From an uncultured Collinsella sp. (GTDB lineage: Bacteria; Actinomycetota; Coriobacteriia; Coriobacteriales; Coriobacteriaceae), in the NCBI GenBank assembly GCA_900757205.1, contig CAAENA010000014.1:1-62820 (forward strand): a stretch of DNA of 62,820 nucleotides. Reading direction: 5' to 3'. Below, piece by piece: positions 1 through 8,730 of this stretch. A model generated the notes under the pieces. That model was given only the letters and a program-made list of their open reading frames with translations, searched no databases and had not been told where the DNA came from. How positions within the stretch are numbered: the stretch's first letter is position 1; each line of letters opens with the position of its first letter. The position numbers and the translations under genes were made by a program.

Positions 1-16
1 CTTCTTCTGTTTGTAC

Positions 17-217
17 GGGAAATCATATCCCAGTATTTCGGGGCAGAACGGGTCGCAGTTTCCCTCAGGGCCTTCTTTCGGAAACTATGTCCCACTCTGG
101 GTGCGGATTCTGGGATGCGGTTTCCCAAAGGGGCCTGCTTGGGAAACCGCATCCCAAAATCCAGCCAAATAATGGTCCCCAGTTTCCGGCTGACCTCCCG
201 CAGAAGCCGCGTCCCAT
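17..217. repeat. REP-like alternating palindromic array A
   Basis: About seven degenerate units of one 15-16 nt motif alternate in orientation. Forms reading GGAAAC..CATCCCA lie at 17-32, 80-94, 141-156 and about 203-217. The inverse form GGGATGCGGTTTCCC and variants lie at 50-64, 112-126 and about 174-189. Neighbouring inverse/forward pairs make hairpins; the best (112-127 with 141-156) is nearly perfect with a short loop. This resembles the BIME organisation of REP elements. Between 218 and 440 I see no convincing gene; a 63-codon frame at 239-430 is too weak to call. Confidence 0.7.
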
Positions 218-440
218 CTCGAAATTAGAAAAAAGCCAATGGAAATGAGAATCAAGGTAGTAGACAGCGTAACCAAATGGCACAACAAGCGGGAAAACAA
301 CAATGTTATTGATTACTATCTTGATGGCAGCGGCGTCGACCAATTCGCAGAAGAGGACGCTTTCGACATGTGCACGCTCGTATACCATCAAGGAATAGCG
401 GGCAAGCGCTCGGAGTGTTCATTTGTCTGATAACCGATGC

Positions 441-1682
441 TCACTCTAGTCCGAGCAGATTAAGTCCCGTCCCCGTCATCCTGCACACGAGCGGCCTTGC
501 GGACACTTTTTCTAAATACCCGGCAGCGATCAGGTTCGACAATGACCTGCTCGCTGTCGGCTTTGTCACATCGAGATAGCCCGACACACCATCAAGCGTA
601 GATTCGCCAAAGGCACCGAAGATATGCATCTGTGCCGCATAAAACAGAATATCTTTTGCCCTTTCGGTAAATGAGCCGTCGAGTTCTTCGATCGACATCT
701 TAAGACCCTCAAGCTGCGTACGCTTTTCGGCCAAATCGCCCAGAACGGCATCCTGCGCTTGCTCGATCAAATCAAGCATCATTGCAACAAACGGAGTAGC
801 CTCGCTACCGTTAAGGGGCCTCTCCACCACGTCAAACGCCTTGTAATATGCGGTTTTATTCTCAGCAATCGTCCTGGAGAGCGACAACACCGTAGGCTGC
901 GACAACGTCTCGTTCAGGCTCAACGCGAGAAGATATCTCCCCGTTCTCCCGTTACCGTCATAGAAGGGGTGAATATACTCAAAGAGAAAATGGCAGATTG
1001 AGGCTGCATAGAGGCTTGGGACATCTTCGCGATTGCCCAACTCTATCATCTTGCCAAGGAGGTCAATGATTTCGGGCTCCGAGGAAACACCCTGATGGAG
1101 AATCTTGCCCCGACTGTTCTCAATCACAACGGGACCCAAACGGAACATCTTGCCATCCGGACGGTCCTTCGGGTCAAGCACGCCCTGAGTGACGGCATCG
1201 AAAATCTCGCGAATATCCTCGGGTTTGCCGGGACGACTTGAACCATCCACCAGCTGAAGGTAGAGGCGAGCGAATTCAATAAAAGGAGTGTGCTCCTTTT
1301 CGGCGGCACCGCAAAGTTCGGATGCAGCATCCTCCGCAGACTCCAGCGCCGCTTCAATCTGGCGCCGTGTGCTGTGCACACCCTCCATCTCGTTGCTGAA
1401 AACAACCTCCTCAAGCACCAGCGAACGAATCGAGGCCCCCAAAGCCACATAAGGCAAGCTGTTCCACAGGTTGGAAATCTTTCGCTCTTTTCTGAGGATC
1501 CGCTCGCTAGCAACGGACAGGTTCAAAGGAACACAAGCGAACAGTTCACCATGCTCAAGGTGAATTCCAGTCCGCACCGTGCCGTCGGCAGCAAGACGTT
1601 CATGCAGCAGCCTGTCATGACGAGCATAACGATCGGAGCTTGAATCTGCATAAAAGAGGTTTTCGAGCGTCTTGTACGCCAT
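441..1682 (-). CDS. Fic family protein (class II) with C-terminal winged helix
   Basis: 413 aa. Fic enzymes transfer AMP or another nucleotide phosphate from NTPs to hydroxyl groups of target proteins. The catalytic loop HPFYDGNGRTGR is at residues 238-249, with His238 as the expected base. Residues 96-101 read SNEMEG, matching the inhibitory (S/T)xxxE(G/N) motif that precedes the Fic core in class II proteins; Glu100 would hold the enzyme autoinhibited. The last 70 or so residues look like a winged-helix DNA-binding domain, common in Fic proteins thought to be self-regulating. AAAGGAG lies about 10 nt before the ATG. No antitoxin-like gene is adjacent, as expected when the inhibitory helix is built in. 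The gene stands alone between two REP-like arrays. Its target is unknown. Confidence 0.92.
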   Translation of the reverse strand: MAYKTLENLFYADSSSDRYARHDRLLHERLAADGTVRTGIHLEHGELFACVPLNLSVASERILRKERKISNLWNSLPYVALGASIRSLVLEEVVFSNEMEGVHSTRRQIEAALESAEDAASELCGAAEKEHTPFIEFARLYLQLVDGSSRPGKPEDIREIFDAVTQGVLDPKDRPDGKMFRLGPVVIENSRGKILHQGVSSEPEIIDLLGKMIELGNREDVPSLYAASICHFLFEYIHPFYDGNGRTGRYLLALSLNETLSQPTVLSLSRTIAENKTAYYKAFDVVERPLNGSEATPFVAMMLDLIEQAQDAVLGDLAEKRTQLEGLKMSIEELDGSFTERAKDILFYAAQMHIFGAFGESTLDGVSGYLDVTKPTASRSLSNLIAAGYLEKVSARPLVCRMTGTGLNLLGLE

Positions 1683-1866
1683 CGCTTCATCGCTCCTTTG
1701 AAATCAAATGGCTTAATCGTCTTTTATTATTTCGAATTAATCCGATATTTGCAATTAAGACTCAAGAAATGCATTGTCTAATTTCAGAATTTGAAGTATT
1801 GGGAATTAAGGTTTCCTTATTTAGATAGAGAGCTAATTTCAAACCTCAGCAGAGCTTTATGCAAGA
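1683..1866 (-). promoter_or_regulatory. AT-rich upstream region of the fic gene
   Basis: This stretch is clearly richer in A+T than its surroundings and contains several AATTAA/TTAAT runs (for example around 1735-1741, 1755-1760 and 1803-1808). It lies directly upstream of the minus-strand fic gene and presumably holds its promoter. I could not choose one -35/-10 pair. No gene is seen here. Confidence 0.35.
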
Positions 1867-1901
1867 GGCGCGCTGCCTGTATCAACCGCAGGCAGCGCGC
1901 C
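1867..1901. terminator. Strong GC hairpin, possible terminator
   Basis: A perfect 13-bp stem (GGCGCGCTGCCTG with CAGGCAGCGCGCC) has a 9-nt loop and is followed on the plus strand by a pyrimidine run TTCTTCTATT. No plus-strand gene lies upstream, so it may instead act about 200 nt downstream of the minus-strand antiporter gene, or be part of the repeat region. Confidence 0.45.
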
Positions 1902-1917
1902 TTCTTCTATTCGAAAA

Positions 1918-2089
1918 GGAAACTGCGTCCCGCAGTCCCGGCTCAGAATGGGATGCGCCTTCCCTAACGAGCCTCTCGCGGAAACTGCATCCCACTCTGG
2001 GCGCCCATTCCGGGACAGAGTTTCCCAACGGCCCCTGTTTCGGAAACCACATCCCGTTCCGAGCCTTCGAAGCGGGACGCAGCTTCCCC
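1918..2089. repeat. REP-like alternating palindromic array B
   Basis: Six units of the motif seen in array A alternate strictly in orientation: 1918-1931, 1950-1964, 1980-1994, 2012-2026, 2042-2055 and 2074-2089. GGAAAC..ATCCC forms alternate with GGGA..TTCCC forms, with 14-18 nt spacers. Spacers of the same type resemble each other, for example those containing CTCTGGG. The array ends 13 nt beyond the antiporter stop codon. Confidence 0.75.
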
Positions 2090-2102
2090 GAGAGAGTATC
2101 GA

Positions 2103-3665
2103 CTACTTACCGTCGTCGTCCTCGGCTTCTTCTCTTGCATAGAGCTCCAGCATGCGGCGGCGGTATTCGCGTACGGCGAGCTTGGCACGCTCCAGGCGAC
2201 GGCGCTCGCGCGGAGTCAACTTGGACGGGTCAATCTCGTCACCATAGGTCTTCTCGGCCAGCAAATGGGCAGCGTCCACGATGCGGGCATCGATGCGGCC
2301 ACTCGCCGCTTCGGCCGAGAGACGGTCGGCAATAGAATCAATCGTAGGCATGCCGTCGAGCGTTCGCCCGTGACCATGCGAGGTCAGCAGTTCGTGCTCG
2401 CGTGCGAGCAGGCTCGCCAAATCGTGATGGGCGCGCAGGATGTTGAGCGCATCGGATGGATGCTCGGCAACCTCTGCCACGGCGGCGACCGGTGCGGCGT
2501 CGACCACGCGGTAGAAGAGCTGCGCGAGCAATGGCATCAGGAACACCGTGATGGCGCCGGCAGCGACCATGACCGACGCAATTTCTTGCGACAGCGCGCC
2601 CGCGTTGACGGCAACGCTTGTCACGGCAACGATGATCGGCAGAGCCGTGGTGCAGTACAGGGCCACGGTAATGCGGCCATACGCCGACACATCGCGCGTC
2701 GCAGGACAAATGCTCATAGAGACGAGAATAGGCACGGCACGAATAATCAGCAACGCCACGATAAAGCCCGCGAGCAAGCCCGGGCGCGACGCCACGGCCG
2801 TCAGGTCGATCTTTGCGCCCGATACGGTAAAGAACACCGGAATCAAAAAGCCGTAGGCCAGGCCATCGAGCTTGGTCTCGAGCGTATGGTTGCCCTCGGG
2901 GATGATATAGCGCAGGACAAAGCCGGCGGCAAAAGAACCCAACACGATGTCGAGGTCAAAGATGGCCGAGAACGCCACGAGCGTGACCAAGATGAGCACC
3001 GTCAGTCGCACGAAGGTCTGCGACGTGGTATCGGCGCGCTCCTCAACAAATGCAAAGAAGCGGCTGCCGACGCGCTTGGAGCGGCTCGGGACCACGGCCA
3101 GCAACACGCAAACCACCGCAAACAAGCCAAGGATAACGAGCGTTTGGATACCAGTGCGGGCAGACAACAGCACCGACATGGCGAGCACGGGACCGAGCTC
3201 GCCCCAAGTGCCATACGCGAGAATCGAGTCGCCCACGCGCGTGCCGGTGAGCGAGCGCTCACGCATGATGGGCACAAGCGTACCGAGCGCCGTCGAAGTG
3301 AGGGCAAGCGTCACGGCGATGCCATCAAAATGACTGACCGAAAACCACGGGGTAAAGCGCACGGCAAGCCAGGCGATGCCAAACGTGACGACCCACGTCG
3401 CCATGCCGTAACGCCCCTCGATGCCCGTGATGTTCTTGGGATCGATCTCAAAGCCGGCAAGCAGGAACAAAAAGGCCAGGCCGAGCTCGGACACGAGCGA
3501 GACCTCGGCATCCACATGGATAATGCCGAGCATATGCGGGCCCAGCACCGCACCGAACACGAGCAAAAAGACCGTTTCGGGAACGGGTTTTCCGGGAATC
3601 GCCGAGGCGATGAAGGGGCTTGCAAAGGCCACGAGTGCAATGATGGCGAGCGAAACAAATGCCAT
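2103..3665 (-). CDS. Cation:proton antiporter (CPA2 family)
   Basis: 520 aa integral membrane protein. The first 380 or so residues form a continuous series of about 12 hydrophobic segments typical of Na+/H+ exchanger-type CPA2 proteins. These exchange Na+ or K+ for protons across the cytoplasmic membrane for pH and ion homeostasis. The last 130 residues are soluble and highly charged, ending in an acidic tail, and are probably cytoplasmic; I do not recognise a TrkA_N nucleotide-binding domain there. AAAGG lies 6-7 nt before the ATG. The gene is divergent from purL. The transported ion cannot be told from sequence. Confidence 0.88.
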   Translation of the reverse strand: MAFVSLAIIALVAFASPFIASAIPGKPVPETVFLLVFGAVLGPHMLGIIHVDAEVSLVSELGLAFLFLLAGFEIDPKNITGIEGRYGMATWVVTFGIAWLAVRFTPWFSVSHFDGIAVTLALTSTALGTLVPIMRERSLTGTRVGDSILAYGTWGELGPVLAMSVLLSARTGIQTLVILGLFAVVCVLLAVVPSRSKRVGSRFFAFVEERADTTSQTFVRLTVLILVTLVAFSAIFDLDIVLGSFAAGFVLRYIIPEGNHTLETKLDGLAYGFLIPVFFTVSGAKIDLTAVASRPGLLAGFIVALLIIRAVPILVSMSICPATRDVSAYGRITVALYCTTALPIIVAVTSVAVNAGALSQEIASVMVAAGAITVFLMPLLAQLFYRVVDAAPVAAVAEVAEHPSDALNILRAHHDLASLLAREHELLTSHGHGRTLDGMPTIDSIADRLSAEAASGRIDARIVDAAHLLAEKTYGDEIDPSKLTPRERRRLERAKLAVREYRRRMLELYAREEAEDDDGK

Positions 3666-3849
3666 GTGATGCCTTTCTCTTGTTTGCGCTCCACTGTAGC
3701 ACCCTCGCCGTCGTCAACGCGCCACGAGCTGTCGTATCATAGTGAGGTTTAAAAGTATGTGGCTCAAGGCGACCGCGAGGCTTGCCCCGCAAACCGACCG
3801 CTGCCGCATACCGCACCGTACGCCCAACCGATCAGGAAGGCAGGAACCA

Positions 3850-6800
3850 ATGGTCTCTCGTATCTACGTGGAGAAGAAACCCGGGTTCGACGTCGAGGCT
3901 CAGCAGCTCAAGGGCGAGCTGACCGAGATTCTCGGCATCAAGGGCATCGAGGCCCTGAGGATCATCAACCGCTACGACGTCGAGGGCATCGACGAGGAGC
4001 TGTTCCGCTCCTGCGTGCCGACCGTCTTTAGCGAGCCCCAGGTCGATGTGACCTACGACGAGCTCCCCGCAAGCGATGGCGCCGTCTTTGCCGTCGAATT
4101 CCTGCCTGGCCAGTTTGACCAGCGCGCCGACTCCGCCAGCGAGTGCGTGCAGCTCATCAGCCAGGGCGAGCGCCCCGCCGTGCGCTCCGCCAAGGTCTAT
4201 ATGATCTCGGGCGCTCTGGACGAGGCCGCCATTGATGCCATCAAGCACTACGTGGTGAACCCCGTCGAGGCGCGCATCGCCTCGCTCGACCTGCCCGAGA
4301 CGCTGTACATGGAGACCCCCGAGCCCCAGCCCGTCGAGGTGCTCGACGGTTTCCGCGAGCTCGACGAAGCCGGCCTTGCCGCCTTTATTTCCGAGCGCGG
4401 CCTTGCCATGGACGAGGCGGACATCGCCTTCTGCCAGCAGTACTTCCGCGATGAGGATCGCGACCCCACCATCACCGAGATCCGCGTGATCGACACCTAC
4501 TGGTCCGATCACTGCCGCCACACCACCTTCGGCACCGTCCTGGACGACGTGACGATCGACGACGCCGTGGTGCAGCAGGCCTTCGACCGCTACATGGAGA
4601 TGCGCCACGAACTCGGTCGCGACACCAAGCCCGTCTGCCTCATGGACATGGGCACCATCGGCGCCAAGTACCTCAAGAAGACCGGCGTCATGACCGATGT
4701 CGACGAGTCCGAGGAGATTAACGCCTGCACCGTCAAGGTGAAGGTCGATGTCGACGGCGAGGACCAGGACTGGCTGTTCCTCTTTAAGAACGAGACCCAC
4801 AACCACCCGACCGAGATCGAGCCCTTCGGCGGTGCCGCCACCTGCGTGGGCGGTGCCATCCGCGACCCGCTGTCGGGCCGCAGCTACGTGTACCAGGCCA
4901 TGCGTGTCACCGGCGCCGGCGACCCCACCGTCCCCGTGTCCGAGACGCTCGAGGGCAAGCTGCCGCAGCGCAAGCTCGTAACCACCGCTGCCGCCGGCTA
5001 CTCCAGCTACGGCAACCAGATCGGCCTTGCCACCGGCCAGGTCAACGAGCTCTATCACCCCGGCTACGTTGCCAAGCGCATGGAGGTCGGCGCCGTCGTG
5101 GGCGCTACCCCGGCAAACCACGTGCGTCGCGAGTGCCCCGCCCCCACTGACAAGATCATCCTGCTGGGCGGCCGCACCGGCCGTGACGGCATCGGCGGCG
5201 CCACCGGCTCCTCCAAGACCCAGAACACCGAGTCCATCGAGACCTCGGGCGCCGAGGTCCAGAAGGGCAACGCCCCGGTCGAGCGCAAGCTGCAGCGTCT
5301 GTTCCGCCGCGGCGACGCCTGCCGCCTGATCAAGCGCTGCAACGACTTTGGCGCCGGCGGCGTCTCGGTCGCCGTGGGCGAGCTTGCCGACGGCCTGTAT
5401 GTCGACCTGGACACCGTGACCAAGAAGTACGACGGCCTGGACGGCACCGAGCTCGCCATTTCCGAGTCCCAGGAGCGCATGGCCTGCGCCGTCGCCGACG
5501 GTGACGTCGAGGAGTTCATGGGCTACGCCGCCGAGGAGAACCTCGAGGCGACCGTTATCGCCGAGGTTACCGCCGAGCCGCGCATGCGCATGGCCTGGAA
5601 CGGTGTCGCCATCGTCGATCTGTCCCGCGAGTTCCTCAACTCCAACGGCGCGCCCAAGCACCAGGTCGCCCACGTCTGTGCCCGCAGCGTGTGGCAGCCC
5701 AGCTGGGCCGGCACCACGCTTGCCGAGCGCATGACCTCGCTTGTCACTGACCTCAACGTCGCCTCCAACAAGGGCCTGTCCGAGCGCTTCGACTCCACCA
5801 TCGGTGCCGCAACCGTGCTCATGCCCTTTGGCGGCAAGACGCAGCTCACCCCGAGCTCGGCCATGGTTGCCAAGTTCCCCGTGGACGGCGAGACCACCAC
5901 GGCGAGCGCTATGGCATGGGGCTTCAACCCCTACCTGATGGAGGCCGACCAGTTTGCGGGCGCCTACCTGTCCGTGGTTGAGTCCATCGCCAAGCTCGTG
6001 GCTGCCGGCTTTGAGCACAAGCGTGCCTATCTCTCCTTCCAGGAGTACTTCGAGCGTCTGCGCACCGAGGCCGAGCGCTGGGGCAAGCCCATGGCAGCCG
6101 TCCTGGGTGCCCTTATGGCCCAGGTCGACCTGGGTGCCGGCGCCATCGGCGGCAAGGACTCCATGAGCGGTTCGTTTGAGGACGAGGCCGGCGAGCTCAA
6201 CGTTCCGCCGACCCTGATCAGCTTCGCCGTCGCCGTGGGCAAGGCCGCCCGCGCCGTCTCGCCCGAGTTCAAGGGCCTCACGCACCGCGTCGTCCGCATC
6301 GCCCCCGCCACCTATGGCGAGGACTACCGCCCCGATGCTCAGCAGCTGCTCGCCGCGTTTGACGCCGTCGAGGCGCTCACTGCTACCGGCAACGCCCTGG
6401 CCATCTCCACGCCCGGCTACGGCTGCGGCGCCGAGAGCCTCTTTAAGATGTGCGTCGGTAACCAGATCGGTATCGAGCTTGCCGAGGATGTAGACGTGGA
6501 GAGCCTCTTCACCCCGCTCTACGGTAGCTTTATCGTCGAGCTCGCCGAGGATGCCGAGCTGCCCGAGGTCGCCGACGGCGTTGTCGTCGAGCCCCTGGGC
6601 ACCACCGTCGAGGGCTATGTCATCGACACCGGCTCCGAGGTCATCGAGCTCGCCGAGCTCCAGGAGGCCTGGGAGAGCGGCATCGAGGGCGTCTTCGCCT
6701 ACCGCAGCGCCGGCAAGACCCCCGAGGTCGAGACCATCGACTTCCGCGCCAAGGATATCCACGTGTACGGCGGCGCCAAGATCGCCCGCCCGCGCGTGAT

Positions 6801-7596
6801 CATCCCCGTGTTCCCCGGCAACAACTGCGAGTACGACAGCGCCCGCGCCTTCCGTGCCGCCGGTGCCGAGGCCGACACCTTCGTGATCAACAACCTCACG
6901 CCCGAGGCCGTCGCCGAGAGCACCCGCGAGCTTGCCCGCCGCATCCGTGCAAGCCAGATCGTTATGATCCCCGGCGGCTTCTCGGGCGGCGACGAGCCCG
7001 ACGGCTCCGCCAAGTTCATCACGGCGTTCTTCCGCGCTCCCGAGGTCACCGAGGCAGTCCGCGACCTGCTCAAGGCCCGCGATGGCCTGATGCTGGGCAT
7101 CTGCAACGGCTTCCAGGCCCTGATCAAGCTCGGCCTGGTGCCCTACGGCGACATCGTCGACGCCACGCCCGATACGCCCACGTTGACGTTCAACACCATC
7201 GGTCGCCACCAGAGCCGTCTGGTGCGCACCCGCATCTCGTCCAACTTGTCCCCGTGGCTGTCGCAGTGCAGCCTGGACGACCCCTACACCGTCGCCATCA
7301 GCCACGGCGAGGGCCGCTTTGTCGCCAATGACGAAGTGCTCGCCCAGCTGATCGCCAACGGCCAGGTCGCCACGCAGTACGTGGGCGAGAACGGCAAGCC
7401 CAGCATGGATCTCTCCGTCAACCCCAACGGCTCCGCACTCGCCATCGAGGGCATCACGAGCCCCGACGGCCGCGTCCTGGGCAAGATGGGCCATGCCGAG
7501 CGTCGCGGCGACAACCTGTACCGCAACGTGCCCGAGCATGTCCCCGGCGATAAGTTCATGCCGATCTTTGAGAGCGGCGTGGCCTACTTCGCTTAA
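3850..7596 (+). CDS. purL: Phosphoribosylformylglycinamidine synthase, long form
   Basis: 1248 aa. Converts FGAR, glutamine and ATP to FGAM in purine synthesis. It is the single-chain form carrying its own glutaminase, not the split PurS/PurL/PurQ. The synthetase core shows the ATP-binding signature KNETHNHPTEIEPFGG near residue 316. The C-terminal class I amidotransferase has GICNGFQ with nucleophile Cys1085 and the HGEG pair His1152/Glu1154. I chose the ATG at 3850 because AGGAAGG lies just upstream and MVSRIYVEKK matches the usual start of this subfamily; an in-frame ATG at 3742 adds 36 unlikely residues. A terminator follows at 7634. No other pur genes are adjacent. Confidence 0.96.
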   Translation: MVSRIYVEKKPGFDVEAQQLKGELTEILGIKGIEALRIINRYDVEGIDEELFRSCVPTVFSEPQVDVTYDELPASDGAVFAVEFLPGQFDQRADSASECVQLISQGERPAVRSAKVYMISGALDEAAIDAIKHYVVNPVEARIASLDLPETLYMETPEPQPVEVLDGFRELDEAGLAAFISERGLAMDEADIAFCQQYFRDEDRDPTITEIRVIDTYWSDHCRHTTFGTVLDDVTIDDAVVQQAFDRYMEMRHELGRDTKPVCLMDMGTIGAKYLKKTGVMTDVDESEEINACTVKVKVDVDGEDQDWLFLFKNETHNHPTEIEPFGGAATCVGGAIRDPLSGRSYVYQAMRVTGAGDPTVPVSETLEGKLPQRKLVTTAAAGYSSYGNQIGLATGQVNELYHPGYVAKRMEVGAVVGATPANHVRRECPAPTDKIILLGGRTGRDGIGGATGSSKTQNTESIETSGAEVQKGNAPVERKLQRLFRRGDACRLIKRCNDFGAGGVSVAVGELADGLYVDLDTVTKKYDGLDGTELAISESQERMACAVADGDVEEFMGYAAEENLEATVIAEVTAEPRMRMAWNGVAIVDLSREFLNSNGAPKHQVAHVCARSVWQPSWAGTTLAERMTSLVTDLNVASNKGLSERFDSTIGAATVLMPFGGKTQLTPSSAMVAKFPVDGETTTASAMAWGFNPYLMEADQFAGAYLSVVESIAKLVAAGFEHKRAYLSFQEYFERLRTEAERWGKPMAAVLGALMAQVDLGAGAIGGKDSMSGSFEDEAGELNVPPTLISFAVAVGKAARAVSPEFKGLTHRVVRIAPATYGEDYRPDAQQLLAAFDAVEALTATGNALAISTPGYGCGAESLFKMCVGNQIGIELAEDVDVESLFTPLYGSFIVELAEDAELPEVADGVVVEPLGTTVEGYVIDTGSEVIELAELQEAWESGIEGVFAYRSAGKTPEVETIDFRAKDIHVYGGAKIARPRVIIPVFPGNNCEYDSARAFRAAGAEADTFVINNLTPEAVAESTRELARRIRASQIVMIPGGFSGGDEPDGSAKFITAFFRAPEVTEAVRDLLKARDGLMLGICNGFQALIKLGLVPYGDIVDATPDTPTLTFNTIGRHQSRLVRTRISSNLSPWLSQCSLDDPYTVAISHGEGRFVANDEVLAQLIANGQVATQYVGENGKPSMDLSVNPNGSALAIEGITSPDGRVLGKMGHAERRGDNLYRNVPEHVPGDKFMPIFESGVAYFA

Positions 7597-7633
7597 ACCT
7601 TTCCCATCGGGTACAATCCCCTCGGGTAACAAC

Positions 7634-7670
7634 ACCCGCCACCGACACATCCGGTGGCGGGTTCTTTTTT
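7634..7670 (+). terminator. Rho-independent terminator after purL
   Basis: An 11-bp perfect stem (ACCCGCCACCG with CGGTGGCGGGT) with a 7-nt loop is followed by TCTTTTTT. It ends purL transcription before the next gene's own ribosome binding site. Confidence 0.9.
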
Positions 7671-7695
7671 GCTTCGCGCATGCAGGAAGGACATC

Positions 7696-8631
7696 ATGGA
7701 AAGCCGCAAGCCGTATCTCGCCACCCTGCCCGGACTCATCCTGGGCTGTCTTGTTTGCTGTGCACTCTGGGGATCGGCCTTTCCCTGCATCAAGATCGGC
7801 TACGCACTCTTTGGTATCCCGGCGCACGATAGCGCCTCGCAGCTGCTCTTTGCGGGCTTGCGCTTCACGCTTGCCGGCGCCCTGGTTATCGTTGGGATGA
7901 GTGCGGCCCAACGCCGCCCCCTCATTCCGCAGGCTCGCGACATCAAGCCCATCTTTGTCTTGTCGCTCTTCCAGACTATCGGGCAGTACTTCTTTTTCTA
8001 TCTGGGCCTCTCGCGCGCCAGCGCCATGTCGAGCTCCATCATCGAGGCCAGCGCCAACTTCCTCGCAATCCTCTTTGCCGCCCTGGCTTTTCACACCGAG
8101 AAGCTCAATACGGCCAAGGTGCTTGGCTGTGCGCTGGGCTTTGCCGGCGTCGCGCTCGTCAACCTCTCGGGCGCAGATGGCACCTTTGGCTTCAGGCTCG
8201 ATGGCGAGGGCTTTATCCTAGCCTCCACTGTCGCGGGTGCTCTTTCGACCTGCCTGATCGGCATCTTCTCGCGCGAGCACGACGGCGTCTTGCTTGCCGG
8301 GTGGCAGTTCTTGGTCGGCGGCCTGGTCCTCACCGCCATCGGGTTTTTGATGGGCGGCGCGCTCTCCCCCACCGCGATCATCCCCGCCATCGCACTCATT
8401 ATCTATATGGCACTCATTTCCGCCGTCGCGTACTCGCTATGGTCGCGTCTGCTTGCCGTCAACCCCGTCAGCCGTGTGTCGGTCTTTGGCTTTATGAATC
8501 CAGTCTTTGGCGTACTGTTGAGCGCTCTGCTGCTCGGCGAGGGCGCTGGCACGAGCCCTGTTACCGTACTTGTTGCCCTGCTGTTGGTCTGCGGCGGCAT
8601 CATCATCGTCAACAGGCCCAAAAAGGCCTAG
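7696..8631 (+). CDS. EamA/DMT family transporter
   Basis: 311 aa with about ten hydrophobic segments arranged as two EamA repeats, typical of drug/metabolite exporters such as RhaT- and YdcZ-type proteins. The substrate cannot be inferred. The start at 7696 is chosen because AGGAAGG precedes it by 5 nt; the frame is open further upstream but that part overlaps the purL terminator. The gene is apparently monocistronic and convergent with the diguanylate cyclase gene downstream. A second, divergent EamA protein is encoded at 54051. Confidence 0.9.
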   Translation: MESRKPYLATLPGLILGCLVCCALWGSAFPCIKIGYALFGIPAHDSASQLLFAGLRFTLAGALVIVGMSAAQRRPLIPQARDIKPIFVLSLFQTIGQYFFFYLGLSRASAMSSSIIEASANFLAILFAALAFHTEKLNTAKVLGCALGFAGVALVNLSGADGTFGFRLDGEGFILASTVAGALSTCLIGIFSREHDGVLLAGWQFLVGGLVLTAIGFLMGGALSPTAIIPAIALIIYMALISAVAYSLWSRLLAVNPVSRVSVFGFMNPVFGVLLSALLLGEGAGTSPVTVLVALLLVCGGIIIVNRPKKA

Positions 8632-8730
8632 CGAGCTCACCTTTTTAGGGAGGATGTTCGCACACTTTAGCTTAATGGAGTACATCGGAGAGCCGAGGGC
8701 CTCCATGCACGCAAGCTTGCACCCCTTTAT

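Noticed and set aside
65..430. Small frames on both strands of the first 440 bases (108, 72 and 63 codons)
   Set aside because: Two run through the REP-like array; none has a ribosome site or protein-like composition. The 63-codon plus-strand frame (239-430) is the least unlikely but remains unsupported.
1918..2089. Possible CRISPR array
   Set aside because: Units alternate in orientation, vary in sequence and have short related spacers; no cas genes are in the window.
1859..2335. A 158-codon frame over array B and the antiporter 3' end
   Set aside because: It translates palindromic repeats and overlaps a confident gene on the other strand.
2265..3752. A 495-codon open frame antisense to the antiporter gene
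   Set aside because: Arg/Gly/His-rich shadow with no recognisable motif; the opposite strand encodes a clear membrane transporter.
3832..8094. A 1,420-codon open frame antisense to purL
   Set aside because: Produced by the strong GC third-position bias of purL; the translation is low-complexity Gly/Ala/Asp/Val with no domain pattern and no ribosome site.
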